Assembly: GCA_963741845.1 (NCBI GenBank)
Contig: CAVUJV010000017.1
Location: forward strand, 62,001-126,000
Reading direction: 5' to 3'
Source of the DNA: Roseiarcus sp963741845
GTDB lineage: Bacteria; Pseudomonadota; Alphaproteobacteria; Rhizobiales; Beijerinckiaceae
Length of the DNA: 64,000 nucleotides
A program made the position numbers and the translations under genes. Each line of letters starts with the position of its first letter. Position 1 is the first letter of the stretch. Below the pieces are notes generated by a model. That model saw only the letters and a program-made list of their open reading frames with translations, was not told where the DNA came from and made no database searches. Shown here in pieces: positions 1 to 9,488 of this stretch.

Positions 1-260
1 CACTTGACCGTCCAGTCGAGCAATTGCGCGTCATTGACGATCGGGCTGTCGAGGGCGGCGACCGGCCGGGGGTCATGCTCTCCGTCGACGATAAAATATT
101 TTGGCGTCGGCGGATTGGCCCAGATATAGGCGTCATGGATCACGAACGCTGCGAGCGCGATCCCAAGCGTCATGACGAGGCCCAGGCTCTTGTTGACGAG
201 CGCGGCCTGAAAGTCCGGGTCGGACAGCTTTCGGGCGACGGCGGCGCGCTGGTTTTCCAT
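1..260 (-). CDS. DotI/IcmL (TraM)-like type IVB secretion protein, partial
   Basis: Only the first 86 codons are present; the gene runs off the left edge of the window. The start is the ATG at 258-260 on the minus strand (MENQRAAVARKLSD). A short cytoplasmic stretch is followed by one membrane segment (about residues 31-50) and a periplasmic start with PPTPKYF and a hydrophilic DGEHDPRPVAALDSP run ending in LLDWTVK. That layout and the KYF...LDSP...LLDW signature match DotI/IcmL and its IncI relative TraM, a VirB8-like inner-membrane subunit of the Dot/Icm translocon core. It follows a small membrane protein on the same strand, consistent with a tra operon. The family call rests on the N-terminus only. 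Confidence 0.6.
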   Translation of the reverse strand, partial: MENQRAAVARKLSDPDFQAALVNKSLGLVMTLGIALAAFVIHDAYIWANPPTPKYFIVDGEHDPRPVAALDSPIVNDAQLLDWTVK

Positions 261-279
261 GGATCAATAGCCTGCTGGG

Positions 280-693
280 TCATGGCGCGAACAAGAATCC
301 GTGCGGCCAAAATTCATGAATCGCCCCGCAACCGCAGACCGCGTTCGACATCGGCTTCGTTCGAGCAATCGGCGCTCGCCGGTCGGTTGTCATGACCGAG
401 AGTTTTGCGACCATGGCGGCGGATGATGACCTGCATTGTCCATTTCGCTGATCACGACCAAACCAGGTCAGGAGGAGGAGCGCGCCAATGAGAACGCCGG
501 CGCGCCAGCCGATCCCGATCAGGATCGCCACGAGGACCGCCGCGACGATCCCTGCGGTTGGCGCCTCGAGCACAATCAGCCAGCCTAGTGTTGTGCTCGT
601 CTCGATCCCTTGCGCCGATGCAAGAATCGGCAGGAGCAAGGCCGGGGGAGCAGCGACGAGAGGGCGCCGCGGCTTGCCGGGCCGGTTCGCCAT
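280..693 (-). CDS. Small hydrophobic pilin-like (TrbC/VirB2 or IcmD/DotP-like) membrane protein
   Basis: The start at 693 has a good ribosome site (AAGGTGA, seven bases upstream). The N-terminus is basic and then hydrophobic (LVAAPPALLLPILASAQG), like a signal peptide with an Ala-Xaa-Ala style exit. Two close hydrophobic helices follow (about residues 36-56 and 62-80). This arrangement is shared by VirB2/TrbC pilins and by the small IcmD/DotP and IcmT/TraK proteins of type IVB systems; I cannot separate these by eye. The last 50 residues look like out-of-frame extension, so the true end may lie nearer position 430. It sits directly upstream of the DotI-like gene on the same strand. Confidence 0.5.
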   Translation of the reverse strand: MANRPGKPRRPLVAAPPALLLPILASAQGIETSTTLGWLIVLEAPTAGIVAAVLVAILIGIGWRAGVLIGALLLLTWFGRDQRNGQCRSSSAAMVAKLSVMTTDRRAPIARTKPMSNAVCGCGAIHEFWPHGFLFAP

Positions 694-771
694 AACGTCA
701 CCTTGGCGTGATGACCTCGTGGGCTCGAAAATTCACACGTCGAAGTCCGAGCTCGATTCCCGTCGGCGCGT

Positions 772-1839
772 TCAGGCTGCCATCGCCATCACGTCGCCGC
801 ACGAACGATCGGATTTGCGCGACCGAAATTTCTTGCTCTTGTTGAACTCCCGGCAAGTCCACCGGTTGCCGCCGATCTCGCGGCACCACCAGAACGATCG
901 ATGGAGCTCCTGGCATTGCCGCAACGTGGCGCCGAAATGGGCTTTCGCCCTGCTGGCGCGTTGCTCGACAATTTCGGCGTCATAGAGGTCGATCAGATCA
1001 CGGCGATCTCGAACGATCTGCAGACGCGAAATCCGGCAGTCGACGGCCTTCTTGCTCAGGCGGACGCCGAACTCGATTTGCATCCGCTCGGCGATCCTTT
1101 CAGACCGGAGACCTGCGAAGCCAAGCACCGAAAACCGTTCGTCCTTCTCTCGATCCCGCCCCAGTTCCCACGCGACCTTTTCGGGGACAGCGATCGGCGG
1201 CGTCGCATGAGGCGTGTCGGCCGGGTTGCCGGCGCCTCGCGACCTCAGCCGGGCCTCGACCCCGGAGACATCGAAGCTCGGCCGCCACGGCAAAGCGATT
1301 CGAGCGCATTCCGCCACAAGCCGCCTGGCGACCTGCTTGCGGTCACGGACGCCGAGACCGAGCCATCGCCGCTTGCTGTGGATGCTGGACGACGATCTCC
1401 CGAGCGTCTCGGCGATCGAGCCCGCGGCGGCGTTGTCGAGCCACAACGCGATCAAGCGCCGAACTTGCTCGACCGACCATGGATTGGCCGAAGCAGCGCG
1501 GCGGAGCCGCTTCTCCTTTGGCTGCGGCAGCCCAAGTTCCGCGGCTCGCTGCCGAACCTCTGCTTCGCCGATTCCCAGATAGAACGAGAGGGCGGCGACC
1601 CCATGGCCGGCGCCGATCATCCGGCACAGAAGGCCCTCGACGACGGAATTTTGGTCGGTGAGCGCAACGCCTGCAACGCAACGCGCCGGGGCTTCGGGCG
1701 GAGCCTCTGCCGTCGAAGGCAGAAGCGCTGCGCCGACAACCGGAGCGAACTTGGAAGAACGGAAGGGGCCGTCAGGAACGGCGTCAATCGTCACGGCGGA
1801 AGCGGACGCGGGCGGAACGGGGAGGTGGGCGGCGTGCAT
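772..1839 (-). CDS. GcrA/Myb-like helix-turn-helix DNA-binding protein
   Basis: About 355 residues from the ATG at 1839 (MHAAHLPV, with GAGG just upstream); an upstream TTG at 1896 is also open. The centre carries WSVEQVRRLIALWLDNAAAG followed by IAETLGRSSSSIHSKRRWLG, the pattern of GcrA-type and SANT/Myb-like DNA-binding segments that scan with a conserved Trp and a Ser/Arg-rich recognition helix. A second similar unit (FAGLRSERIAERMQIEFGV, then KKAVDCRISRLQ) lies nearer the C-terminus, so the protein may have tandem DNA-binding repeats. The C-terminus is Lys/Arg/Ser-rich. Its place at the head of the minus-strand transfer genes suggests a transfer regulator; that is inference. Confidence 0.5.
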   Translation of the reverse strand: MHAAHLPVPPASASAVTIDAVPDGPFRSSKFAPVVGAALLPSTAEAPPEAPARCVAGVALTDQNSVVEGLLCRMIGAGHGVAALSFYLGIGEAEVRQRAAELGLPQPKEKRLRRAASANPWSVEQVRRLIALWLDNAAAGSIAETLGRSSSSIHSKRRWLGLGVRDRKQVARRLVAECARIALPWRPSFDVSGVEARLRSRGAGNPADTPHATPPIAVPEKVAWELGRDREKDERFSVLGFAGLRSERIAERMQIEFGVRLSKKAVDCRISRLQIVRDRRDLIDLYDAEIVEQRASRAKAHFGATLRQCQELHRSFWWCREIGGNRWTCREFNKSKKFRSRKSDRSCGDVMAMAA

Positions 1840-2177
1840 GGGGGCCTCGTTCGAGATGCGACGAGGCCAGATGACACGATATAACGTGCGATACAAATAT
1901 CGTTTAATGTTAATGCAATGCGGAAATAACGTATGTTTTATCGCTACTTCGTGATCCCTTTCCCTCTTTCGCAGCCCTCCGGTTCGGATCGAATTCGTTT
2001 GTGATGTGATATTTCAGCCACAGTTTCGGCGCCAAATTGCCGTCAATGGCGGTTGGCGCACGCGCATTTTATCGACGTCCGCTATGATGTTCGAGTTCTG
2101 TTTGTGATGCACGCGTTCGCAGACCCTCACGAGTGATTCGGCGTCTCCAATGCGTTCTGAAGACCCAATCGGCTTCG
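1840..2177. other. AT-rich intergenic region upstream of the GcrA-like gene
   Basis: No gene recognised. The part at about 1876-1945 is clearly richer in A+T than its surroundings and probably holds the promoter for the minus-strand GcrA-like gene. No terminator or strong inverted repeat was seen. Confidence 0.4.
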
Positions 2178-2630
2178 CTACTTCTTGGCTAGAGGAGCGA
2201 GTTTCCCCTTGCTCGCGACAGAACTCACCGCTTCACGGTTGAGGTCGACATAACCCTGGACTTCAGCCGAGATCTTTCCCAGTTCGTCCCTTCGCGCATC
2301 CATATTATGGCGGATGCGGGCCAATTCCGAGAGGACGCGAATGAACACGCCTTCAAGGCCGCTGGTTGTCGCGCCGACCGTTCCCTCGAAGAGACCTGCG
2401 ATCGGCACGGCGAGCGCTCTCGCAATCCGCGCAAGGATCAGCAGGCTTGCATTTCCGGCGCCGGCTTCCACGAGCCCATAGTTGGCCGCCGAAATCTCGG
2501 CGAGATCGGCCAGCTGCCGCTGTGTCAGTCCGCGGGCCTGACGGATTTTGCGGATGTTTTGACCCAGACTGATCTGGATGTCCCTGAACTCATCGCTGTC
2601 TTCGAACTCATCCCCTCGGCGCTTGGCCAT
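2178..2630 (-). CDS. XRE-family helix-turn-helix regulator
   Basis: 150 residues starting with ATG at 2630. A classical Cro/C1-type DNA-binding domain spans about residues 19-75: LGQNIRKIRQARGLTQRQLA, then LAEISAANYGLVEAGAGNAS and LLILARIARALAVPIAGLF. The C-terminal half is a helical tail (SELARIRHNMDARRDELG) likely used for dimerisation. It is transcribed away from the plus-strand secretion operon that begins at 2816, so it may regulate that operon. No target operator was identified. Confidence 0.8.
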   Translation of the reverse strand: MAKRRGDEFEDSDEFRDIQISLGQNIRKIRQARGLTQRQLADLAEISAANYGLVEAGAGNASLLILARIARALAVPIAGLFEGTVGATTSGLEGVFIRVLSELARIRHNMDARRDELGKISAEVQGYVDLNREAVSSVASKGKLAPLAKK

Positions 2631-2815
2631 GCCCCTGGACCCTTCTTGAGAACGCTTGTCTCACGAGGAGCCGCGTTTACCCCCACGCGGGCTCCCCGTC
2701 CGCGTCGCCCATATAGCGAGTTGCGCTCGACTGCATAAGTCACGATCGAATGAGACGGTTGTTAAAAGGGTTGTTCGCGCCGCTTCCGTCTACGCCTTCG
2801 GCATTCGGAGGCTCC

Positions 2816-3226
2816 ATGCGGTTCAGAATCCTGGTTCTTGGCGTCGTCGGCGCCATTGCTCCTGCCCACGCGGAGTTTGTCCTGGTTTCGGCGCCCCCGG
2901 CGGAAGCCGCCGACAGCGCCGGGACTCCTTCCGCCGCCTCAACGAGCGTCAAACAAACACTTCGCACACACAGCCGGCGTCTCGCGCCCGATCCGGCCGT
3001 GACGGGTTTTGGCGACCATGTTCCCTTAAGCTTCGCCGTTCGCCAGATCGTCCCGGCCCGCTTCCAGGTCGCCTTCGGCGAGCACGTCGACCGGGAGGCT
3101 CCGGTCGATTGGAAAGGCGGCAGGCCCTGGCGGCCCACGCTCTCCGAGGCGCTTAAACCGCTCGGCCTCAAGGTCGCCATGAGCAGCGCCATCGTGACGA
3201 TCGTCGGGGCTGCCTCCACTCCCTGA
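2816..3226 (+). CDS. TcpQ-like periplasmic protein of the transfer apparatus
   Basis: The start is the ATG at 2816, six bases after GGAGG at 2807-2811. A signal peptide (MRFRILVLGVVGAIAPAHA) precedes a variable linker. The last 70 residues read VPLSFAVRQIVPARFQVAF, then VDWKGGRPWRPTLSEALKPL and GLKVAMSSAIVTIVG. This is the TcpQ / secretin-N0-like fold used by pilus and type IV secretion proteins such as TcpQ and PilL, and it is structurally related to DotD. First gene of a plus-strand cluster reaching to the DotA gene. I would expect it at the outer-membrane ring; the exact subunit equivalence is uncertain. Confidence 0.6.
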   Translation: MRFRILVLGVVGAIAPAHAEFVLVSAPPAEAADSAGTPSAASTSVKQTLRTHSRRLAPDPAVTGFGDHVPLSFAVRQIVPARFQVAFGEHVDREAPVDWKGGRPWRPTLSEALKPLGLKVAMSSAIVTIVGAASTP

Positions 3227-3311
3227 ATTTTGGGCAAAATTGTTCTCGATTGCCCATCCTTGTTCGCGCCGGCCTCGGACAGGCTTCTCCAGGACTGTCC
3301 CGGAGACCGCC

Positions 3312-3734
3312 ATGATCGACCCCGTGCGCCATGAAAACTGGATCGACGCGCCCTACCCGCCCTCGCCTTCGAACGATCCGCCCGACGAAATCGACGCGGC
3401 TCTCGACGCCCTGGCGGACGCCATCCAGAGGGCGGACGGCGGAGAAGGACGCAGCCTTGCAAGCGATCTCGCGCGGAGCCTCGCCATGTCGAAGATCGCC
3501 GATGCGCTTGCGCGGCTCCCCTCGTCGCGCCTGATCGCCTTTCTCGAGCGCAACATGAGCGGTCCGAGTCCCAGCGCCACGGACCCCCTCTTGCCGGCGA
3601 TCGTCGCGTCTGGCGCCGCCGATCGCATGGCGAGAGCGCAATTGTTTCGACGCATCACGATGGCGCCGCGGATGTACGCTCTCAAACGCGCATGCGATGC
3701 CGTGGCGGGCCCGCGCATAGGAGCCTGCTCATGA
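3312..3734 (+). CDS. Conserved-looking hypothetical protein in the transfer cluster
   Basis: 140 residues from the ATG at 3312 (MIDPVRHENWIDAPYPP). No recognised domain. The N-terminus is acidic and Pro-rich, the middle is helical (IDAALDALADAIQRADG, then LARSLAMSKIADALARL), and the end is basic. Its TGA stop overlaps the next gene's ATG as ATGA at 3731-3734, so the two are probably translationally coupled. No signal peptide or membrane segment, so likely a cytoplasmic accessory protein. Function unknown. Confidence 0.5.
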   Translation: MIDPVRHENWIDAPYPPSPSNDPPDEIDAALDALADAIQRADGGEGRSLASDLARSLAMSKIADALARLPSSRLIAFLERNMSGPSPSATDPLLPAIVASGAADRMARAQLFRRITMAPRMYALKRACDAVAGPRIGACS

Positions 3735-4267
3735 GAGACGCCCGCGTCGCTCTAGTCGTCATTGCGCTCGCGGCGGCAGGCCCTGGCGCCGCCCAGACGA
3801 CCGGCAGCGAGTCCTGCACGACCCTCGTCCAGAGCGCCGCCAACGCGGCCGCCGCCCGTGTTTCGGCCGACGACGCCGACATCCCAAAACCTCAGAGCGT
3901 CAAAAACTTCACCTGCCTCGACAAGTTCTTCAATGGCGCCGGGCTCAATGTCGTCGTCAATCTTTTGAACCCGACGACGCTTCTGAACGCCGTCGAGAGC
4001 CAGATCTGCAGCAAGCTGACCTCGATCTGGCAAAGCACAATCGGCAAGGCCCAGTGCGGCATCACCCTCACGGGCTTCAAGATGGGCTTTCTCGGTGGCG
4101 GGACGCTCGGCGGCGGTCTCTCCTGCCCAAAGATTTCGATCGGCGGCGGTGGCCCGACGATCATGTCGATCGGGGTCGGCAGCACCAACAGCGGCGAGAT
4201 CTCGATTACCGGCAATGCCGTCGCGCCGACTGGCTACTCGATCACCTCCCTTCTCGGCCTTTACTGA
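3731..4267 (+). CDS. Secreted glycine-rich protein of the transfer cluster
   Basis: 178 residues from the ATG at 3731, which overlaps the previous stop codon. A signal peptide (VALVVIALAAAGPGAAQ) is followed by a mature part with four cysteines (ESCTTL, FTCLDKFF, SQICSKL, AQCGITL, with a fifth in LSCPKISI) and a Gly/Ser-rich C-terminus (GFLGGGTLGGG, IGVGSTNSGEISITGN). The cysteines fit a disulfide-bonded periplasmic or pilus-associated protein, perhaps a substrate of the Dsb-like protein at 10.9-12.0 kb. Thirteen bases separate it from the next gene, so it belongs to the same operon. Not matched to a named Dot/Icm subunit. Confidence 0.55.
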   Translation: MRDARVALVVIALAAAGPGAAQTTGSESCTTLVQSAANAAAARVSADDADIPKPQSVKNFTCLDKFFNGAGLNVVVNLLNPTTLLNAVESQICSKLTSIWQSTIGKAQCGITLTGFKMGFLGGGTLGGGLSCPKISIGGGGPTIMSIGVGSTNSGEISITGNAVAPTGYSITSLLGLY

Positions 4268-4279
4268 GGAAGAGTTTTC

Positions 4280-5476
4280 ATGCCCAAATCCAAGTTTCTG
4301 CTGTCCTCCGCCTCTGGCGCGCTCATCGGCGCGCTTCTGTTCGGCGCTTCGCCGGCGTTCGCCCAGATCGCCGTGTTCGACTGGGCGAACAACGCGGTTG
4401 AGACCGTCATCAAGGGCATCGAGCAAACGATGTCCAACACCCTGTCCAACATCACCAAACAGCTGGAAGCGACGGGACCGCTCGGGACGCTTTTGGGAAG
4501 CGCTCAATATGGGAGCGTGACCGCGCTTCTGCAGCAGGGATTTACGCAGAACGCCAATTACGCCAAGGCCGCGGTCGACGCGCAGAGCCAGATCGTCGAC
4601 GGGGCTCTGACCTCGAACGCCCGCTTTCAACGCGACATCCGAAACGCCAGCATCCGCGACGAACACACGACGAGCTCGCTCCATTGCGCGGCCCTCGATA
4701 ATGGCCAGTCCGTCACCGTGAGCGGCGGCCAGAGCTGGAAGGTGACGCAATCGATCCAGGACGTGGCCGATGTTCGCGGCGAGGCCGGTCCGAGTCAGCC
4801 GGCCTTCTATGGCCAGTCTCAGGCGGTTGCGGCGATCGCCCAGCTCCATTTCGCGCGCTATTGCTCGCAGCCCGAGGCGACCGCTGGCCTATGCTCCCTC
4901 TCGTCGACTCCGAACGCCGATCAGCGCGCGTCGACCCTGTTCGGAACCGGCACGCTGGCCGGACAGGCCGGCGTGACCGCGGCGAACGACTATGTCACCA
5001 ATCTCGTCCAGCCGATCGTCCCCGCCGCTTTGCGCGGCGATCAACTAACCTCGGAGATCGGCCGCGACGCCAGCATCCGCCGCCATGCCTATAATGCAAG
5101 AATTTCGCTGGCGCGGCAGGTCCTCGACTATGCGGTCGGCATCCAGTCTCCCTCGGTGCCCCTCAACAGCGCCCAAGAGACGCAGATGCAGAACGAAGGC
5201 TTGACCCCGGCCAGCACGGGTTCCTGGCTGCAGGTTCTGATGCTCGACGCCAACCGGCGCTATTCGGACGTCAATTACGCCGCGCAGTTGCAGGCCATGC
5301 CGCCGGCTTCCGTCAATCGCGAGATCGCGCTCGAGCTCGCGTCGACCAACTATCTCCTGACTCAGCTTCTGCGCGTCGGGATCATGCACGCCTCGACCGC
5401 CGCCGCCCATATGGCGGCCGATGTCGAACACGATTTTGCGCCGACCGCGCCGATGTCCACGCCAAACGTCAACTGA
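4280..5476 (+). CDS. Secreted TraW/IcmX- or VirB5-like transfer protein
   Basis: 398 residues from the ATG at 4280 (AGGAAGAG upstream). The signal peptide ends SPAFAQ. The mature protein is largely alpha-helical (VETVIKGIEQTMSNTLSNIT, then a long helical domain to LARQVLDYAVGIQS), with cysteines at LHCAALD, RYCSQPE and GLCSLSS and a C-terminal helix rich in Met/Ala/His. Size, export and position just before DotA resemble TraW/IcmX of I-type systems or a VirB5/TrbJ-like pilus-tip protein. I cannot decide between these without a profile search. Same operon as its neighbours. Confidence 0.5.
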   Translation: MPKSKFLLSSASGALIGALLFGASPAFAQIAVFDWANNAVETVIKGIEQTMSNTLSNITKQLEATGPLGTLLGSAQYGSVTALLQQGFTQNANYAKAAVDAQSQIVDGALTSNARFQRDIRNASIRDEHTTSSLHCAALDNGQSVTVSGGQSWKVTQSIQDVADVRGEAGPSQPAFYGQSQAVAAIAQLHFARYCSQPEATAGLCSLSSTPNADQRASTLFGTGTLAGQAGVTAANDYVTNLVQPIVPAALRGDQLTSEIGRDASIRRHAYNARISLARQVLDYAVGIQSPSVPLNSAQETQMQNEGLTPASTGSWLQVLMLDANRRYSDVNYAAQLQAMPPASVNREIALELASTNYLLTQLLRVGIMHASTAAAHMAADVEHDFAPTAPMSTPNVN

Positions 5477-5511
5477 CGGCCCAGTTCCCTCAAACCGAAG
5501 GACCGCCGCTT

Positions 5512-6796
5512 GTGTCAGATCCGGCCCCCGCCGTCGCTTCCGATCCTCTTCCCGACGCCCCTGCCTCTCGCGTCGCGTCCGGCGGAGCAGATGGCCGCCT
5601 TGACCGACGAACCGCTGGAGATCGATTATCCGGAGCCCGACGAATCGGTGGAACCCGAACTGGAGGCCGTCGCCCCGCGTTCGCCCTCGCCCCTCGCGGC
5701 GATGGCGCCGTTCGAGGACGTTCCGCCAAGGCCGGCGCCCTCGGCGAAGACCCGGGAGCAGGCGGAGGACGCCGCCGCGACGCCCATTGCTCCGCCGGCT
5801 CCCAGCGACCGGAGCGCTCCTCAACCGGTATCGCAAACGAACCCCGCAGGCGCTGTCGACGCCAAACCCGCAAACCCCGTTCCCTCCCCTCCTCCAAAGG
5901 CCCAAACTCAGACGGACGAGGTCCAGAGAAATCCGCAGGGCACAGCCGCCTTCACCGCCCCGGCGATGGTCGCGGCGGCCTTGACGGGAGGTCTGCGCCG
6001 CGCAGGGCCCCGCGGCGGCCCGTCTGCGGGCGCTTCCGCCAAAGACGCAGGCGCACCTCCCCCCTCCCTCCTTGACCGGCTCGCCGTCAAAAGCATTCTC
6101 GACAATCTCCGTCGGCCTCACGCGCCGGCCTCCCCCTCGCAGGGCTCGCCGCGCATGAGGGCAGCCCCGGACGCGACCGCAATTGATGGGACGGGTGAAA
6201 CACCCTCCGCCCCAAAAGGCGGGCTCCGGGACAAGCTCGGCGCCTTCACCGCAGACCGGATGCAAGCCCGGCGCGAGGCGGAGCAGGTCCGCGGCGCAAC
6301 ACAGTCGGGAACCGCGGTCCTCGCCTCGCTCGAAGCGCTGGAACGTCGGGAGACGGCTGGAATTCTGAACAAAATCCGCGACGCAGGCAAAGCCAATGGC
6401 GGCATCGAAAACGTCCTCTCCGAAATGCGGGCCGGCGGCGCGTTCGAGGACCTGCGCAAGGAATTCAACGTCGCTCTCGCCCATGACGAAAGTTTTGCGG
6501 CGGCCTATGAAAAGGCCACAAGCGCCCTTTCAGGCTATGCGGAGACGCGCGCGGGCATGATCTTAGCGCCGCGGCGTCGCGCCGACGTCAACCTCGCCCG
6601 CCTCGAAACCCTCGACCAGGAGATCGGCGCGGCCGCGAAAAAGCTCCCCGGCCTCAAGGACGGCAAAAACGCTCTCGACGAGGCCCTTGAAGGCGGGAAA
6701 GAAGCGATCGAAACGGTCTTCGTGGCAGTCCGTCAAACCCTCAGCGGGGACGCGTCGGTGCGGGGTCCCTCGCCAAGCCCGAGCTTCGGGCCGTAG
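5512..6796 (+). CDS. Proline-rich then helical protein of the transfer cluster
   Basis: The reading frame ending at 6796 gives about 400 residues. Residues 1-190 are Pro/Ala/Glu-rich and disordered; the second half is helical (LDRLAVKSILDNLRR, RDKLGAFTADRMQARREAEQ, NVLSEMRAGGAFEDLRKEFN). The start is uncertain. A GTG at 5512, nine bases after GAAGGA, opens a different frame (VSDPAPAVASDPLPDAPA) that would need one base change near 5585 to join the main frame, whose first ATG is 5591. A perfect terminator hairpin follows at 6818. No signal peptide and no recognised family; perhaps a cytoplasmic coupling or stabilising factor. Confidence 0.5.
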
Positions 6797-6817
6797 TCCT
6801 CCCGGCCCGAACTTTCA

Positions 6818-6850
6818 GCCGGCGGCCATATGCGGCCGCCGGCCTTTTTT
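6818..6850 (+). terminator. Rho-independent terminator after the first transfer operon
   Basis: A perfect 10-bp stem (6818-6827 with 6834-6843), almost entirely G/C, closes a 6-base loop ATATGC and is followed by C and six Ts at 6845-6850. It separates the proline-rich protein gene from the DotA gene, so the latter should have its own promoter or be reached by read-through. Confidence 0.85.
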
Positions 6851-6920
6851 ATTTCCGAACGGGCCTGTTCGCGCCGTCATGCGCGACCCTCGGCCAACTG
6901 CTCGCGCCGAGGTCTGCCCC

Positions 6921-9144
6921 ATGACCATTCATCGCCGGTCCCTGTTTCTGTCAATCGCTCTCGTTCTCATCTTACGGACCGCGGCCTTCGCCCAGTCGTC
7001 CTCCAGTACGAGCTCCTCAACCTTCAACATCAGCTGGTCGGCGCTCGACCCCGGCGACGACTGGACATGGGCTATGCTGCAAAGCGTCTTCCCGGTCAGC
7101 GGAACGCCGCCGACCAATACCGGGACCGCCGCAACCCTGATCGGAACTCTGCTCGGCCAGATCACCGGACTCGTCATGGCGATCGCCATGTTTTTCCTCT
7201 GCTACCTCACCATCATCAATATCCACCGCGTCTCCGAATTGGCTCAGATCCTGACGAGCGCCATGAGCTCCATGGCGGCGGTCCGGATCGGCTTCGCGGC
7301 GATCATGATGTTCCCACTGTCGTCCGGCTTTTCGGTTGGGCAGGCGGGGGTAATGCAGGTCGCGGGCTGGGGCATTGGCATGGCCCGGAGCCTCTACGCC
7401 AACGCCGTCAAGGCGATCGGGCCCGACGCCATGGTGATCGCCGACCCGATCATTCCCGGCACCCGCACCATTGTGCTCGGCCTCATGGAGGACGAGCTTT
7501 GCCGCAGCCTCATCAACCAGGCGACCGGAACGACGCTCGTTCCCGCGCCGACCGCCACGACCGTCAACAGCGGCAAGGGCGCCGTCGTCACCTATGCCTA
7601 TTCGCTTGCGGCCGGAAACGGCACCGGCTCGCCGACCTGCGGCTCGGTGTCGGTCGCCGACTCGTCCGCCGCGGCGGCGACGCTTGGAGGCGTCACCATC
7701 GACATGGCCTCGCAGCAAAAGTCTATTCTGGAAGGGATCGTCAGCTCCCTCCGGCCGCAGATCGATTCGATTGCTGGGTCCTACTGGACGAACAAGACCC
7801 AGGCGTCGTTGTCGCCGCTTCTTGACCCTCTATCAGAGCGCGACGCAGTCCTACACGCAGCAGCTGACGAGCGCCGCGCAGAGCATCACCTCGCAATTGC
7901 GGTCGAGCATCAGCACGACCGATGCCCGCGACGGCAATCTGGGCCTGAGCAAAAATGAGGTGCAGCTTTCGACCCTCGGCTGGACGTCGGCGGCGGCCTA
8001 CTATCTCGGCTTCGCCCGCCTGAACGGACTTACGCTTTCGCTGGCCAGCGGCACGCCGACCGTCAATATGCCGAGCTTCGAGGGCCTGTCGCCGTCCCTA
8101 CAGGCCGACATTGCCCCGCTCTTCACGTCCTCGAGTTCGCTGCTCGACAAGCTCAAGACCTATGTTTCGACCGCCGACGGTCTGACCTCGCCCGGCGGCA
8201 ACGCCGACACGCTGACCGGCACGTTCACCGGCACGGATGGCGGTGGCATGATGGAAAAGCTGTTCCGGGCGCTGAACTTCACTCCGACCCTGCTGCAAAG
8301 CTTCGTCGACAATCTCTCGCCCACCGCCCAGAACTGGGCCGATCCGTTCGGCGGTCTGATCGCGCTCGGCAATCAGATGATCCTCGTCGCCATGACCGCG
8401 CTTGGTCTCGCCGGCATCGCCTCGACCACCACCGGCACGGCCGCCACCACGCTATTCAACGCGCTCACGATGAACTGGGCCGGCGCCGTGGCGACGCTGA
8501 GCCTCAGCGTGCTGATGCAATTCTTCGCGACGCCGATCTTCATCGGCTGCATGGCGCTCTTGATCCCGGGCCTGACGATCGCCTTCGTCCTGCCGATGAT
8601 CCCGTGGGTCATGTGGATCGCGGGCGTGGCCGGCTACCTCATCCTCGTCTGCGAGGCGATGGTCGCGGTTCCCTTGTGGATGCTGGCTCATCTCACCTTC
8701 GAGGGCGACGGTTTGCATGGGCGCGGATTCGCCGGCTACGAGCTTCTGTTCAACATCCTGTTCCGGCCAGTCCTCATGCTGATCGGCCTTTTCCTCGGCT
8801 ATTTCATTTTTACCTGCATCTCGTGGCTGATCCGCATGTCGTTCGGCATCGCGGCCGCTTTCGTCCTTGGCGACGGCTGGATCGTCACCAACTGGCTCGG
8901 TCTATTCGTGCTGCTATCGATCTTCGTGCTGTCGCATGTCGTGGCGGCGATCGCGTCGTTCCGGATGATCACACTGATCCCGCATCATATCCCGCGCATG
9001 ATCGGCTTCTCGTCGGCGAACCGGGTCGATATGGATGAGTTTTCGCAAGGGGCAGCGCTTGTCGGTACGCAGAAGGCACTCACGACGGTTTCGGATAGCG
9101 TTGTCCCGAAGCGACTTACGTCCGGATCGGCGATGTTCCGGTGA
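6921..9144 (+). pseudogene. dotA: DotA/TraY-family polytopic membrane protein, one frameshift
   Basis: The ATG at 6921 opens a signal peptide (SLFLSIALVLILRTAAFAQ) and a long periplasmic and membrane N-terminal part; at about 7815-7830 the frame changes, then continues to 9144. After the shift come strong membrane segments (FATPIFIGCMALLIPGLTIA, LPMIPWVMWIAGVAGYLILV, PVLMLIGLFLGYFIFTCISW) and MAVPLWMLAHLTFEGDG. DotA and IncI TraY are large multi-pass inner-membrane proteins that combine an exported N-terminus with this type of C-terminal block. Total length if repaired is about 740 residues, in the family range. The single shift with otherwise perfect coding on both sides may be a sequencing error. 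Confidence 0.7.
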
Positions 9145-9294
9145 GGGACAGAGCGGCCAAAAGTTGCTAGGTTCTGATGCGCAAGGTCGAAACGACAGTC
9201 CGCTACACGGCGAGCCGAAGCTCCGGAATGGATACAACCTTGCAGGCCACGACAGATATGGGTGGCGGCACGCGAGAGAGCCGGAGGACGAGTA

Positions 9295-9486
9295 ATGTCC
9301 GGATTGCTGGGCTACGTACTTGGCTACGAGGATGGACGTCTCCGCCGAGAGCGATCGCGCCGCAACGACGACGAGATCGTTGACCGCGTGATCTATGGCC
9401 AGCGCCCTGTTGCAGGTCGATCAGTCGTACATCGACCAGCTAACCAGCAATTGGTCGAGAAATTTCGTGCCGATCTCGGACCATAA
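9295..9486 (+). CDS. Small hypothetical protein with strong ribosome site
   Basis: 63 residues, ATG at 9295 preceded by GGAGGA at the right distance. It starts MSGLLGYVLGYEDGRLRRER and is rich in Arg/Asp. A second frame within the same stretch (ATG at 9395, SALLQVDQSYIDQLTSNW) also reads protein-like, so a base error may split a single longer protein here. No recognised domain. It lies between DotA and a coiled-coil protein on the same strand. Confidence 0.4.
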   Translation: MSGLLGYVLGYEDGRLRRERSRRNDDEIVDRVIYGQRPVAGRSVVHRPANQQLVEKFRADLGP

Positions 9487-9488
9487 CT

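Noticed and set aside
24..395. Plus-strand frame at the left edge.
   Set aside because: Antisense to the DotI-like and pilin-like genes, without its own features.
5045..6484. A 479-codon minus-strand open frame.
   Set aside because: Shadow of the exported and proline-rich transfer genes; Arg/Gly-rich without a recognisable domain.
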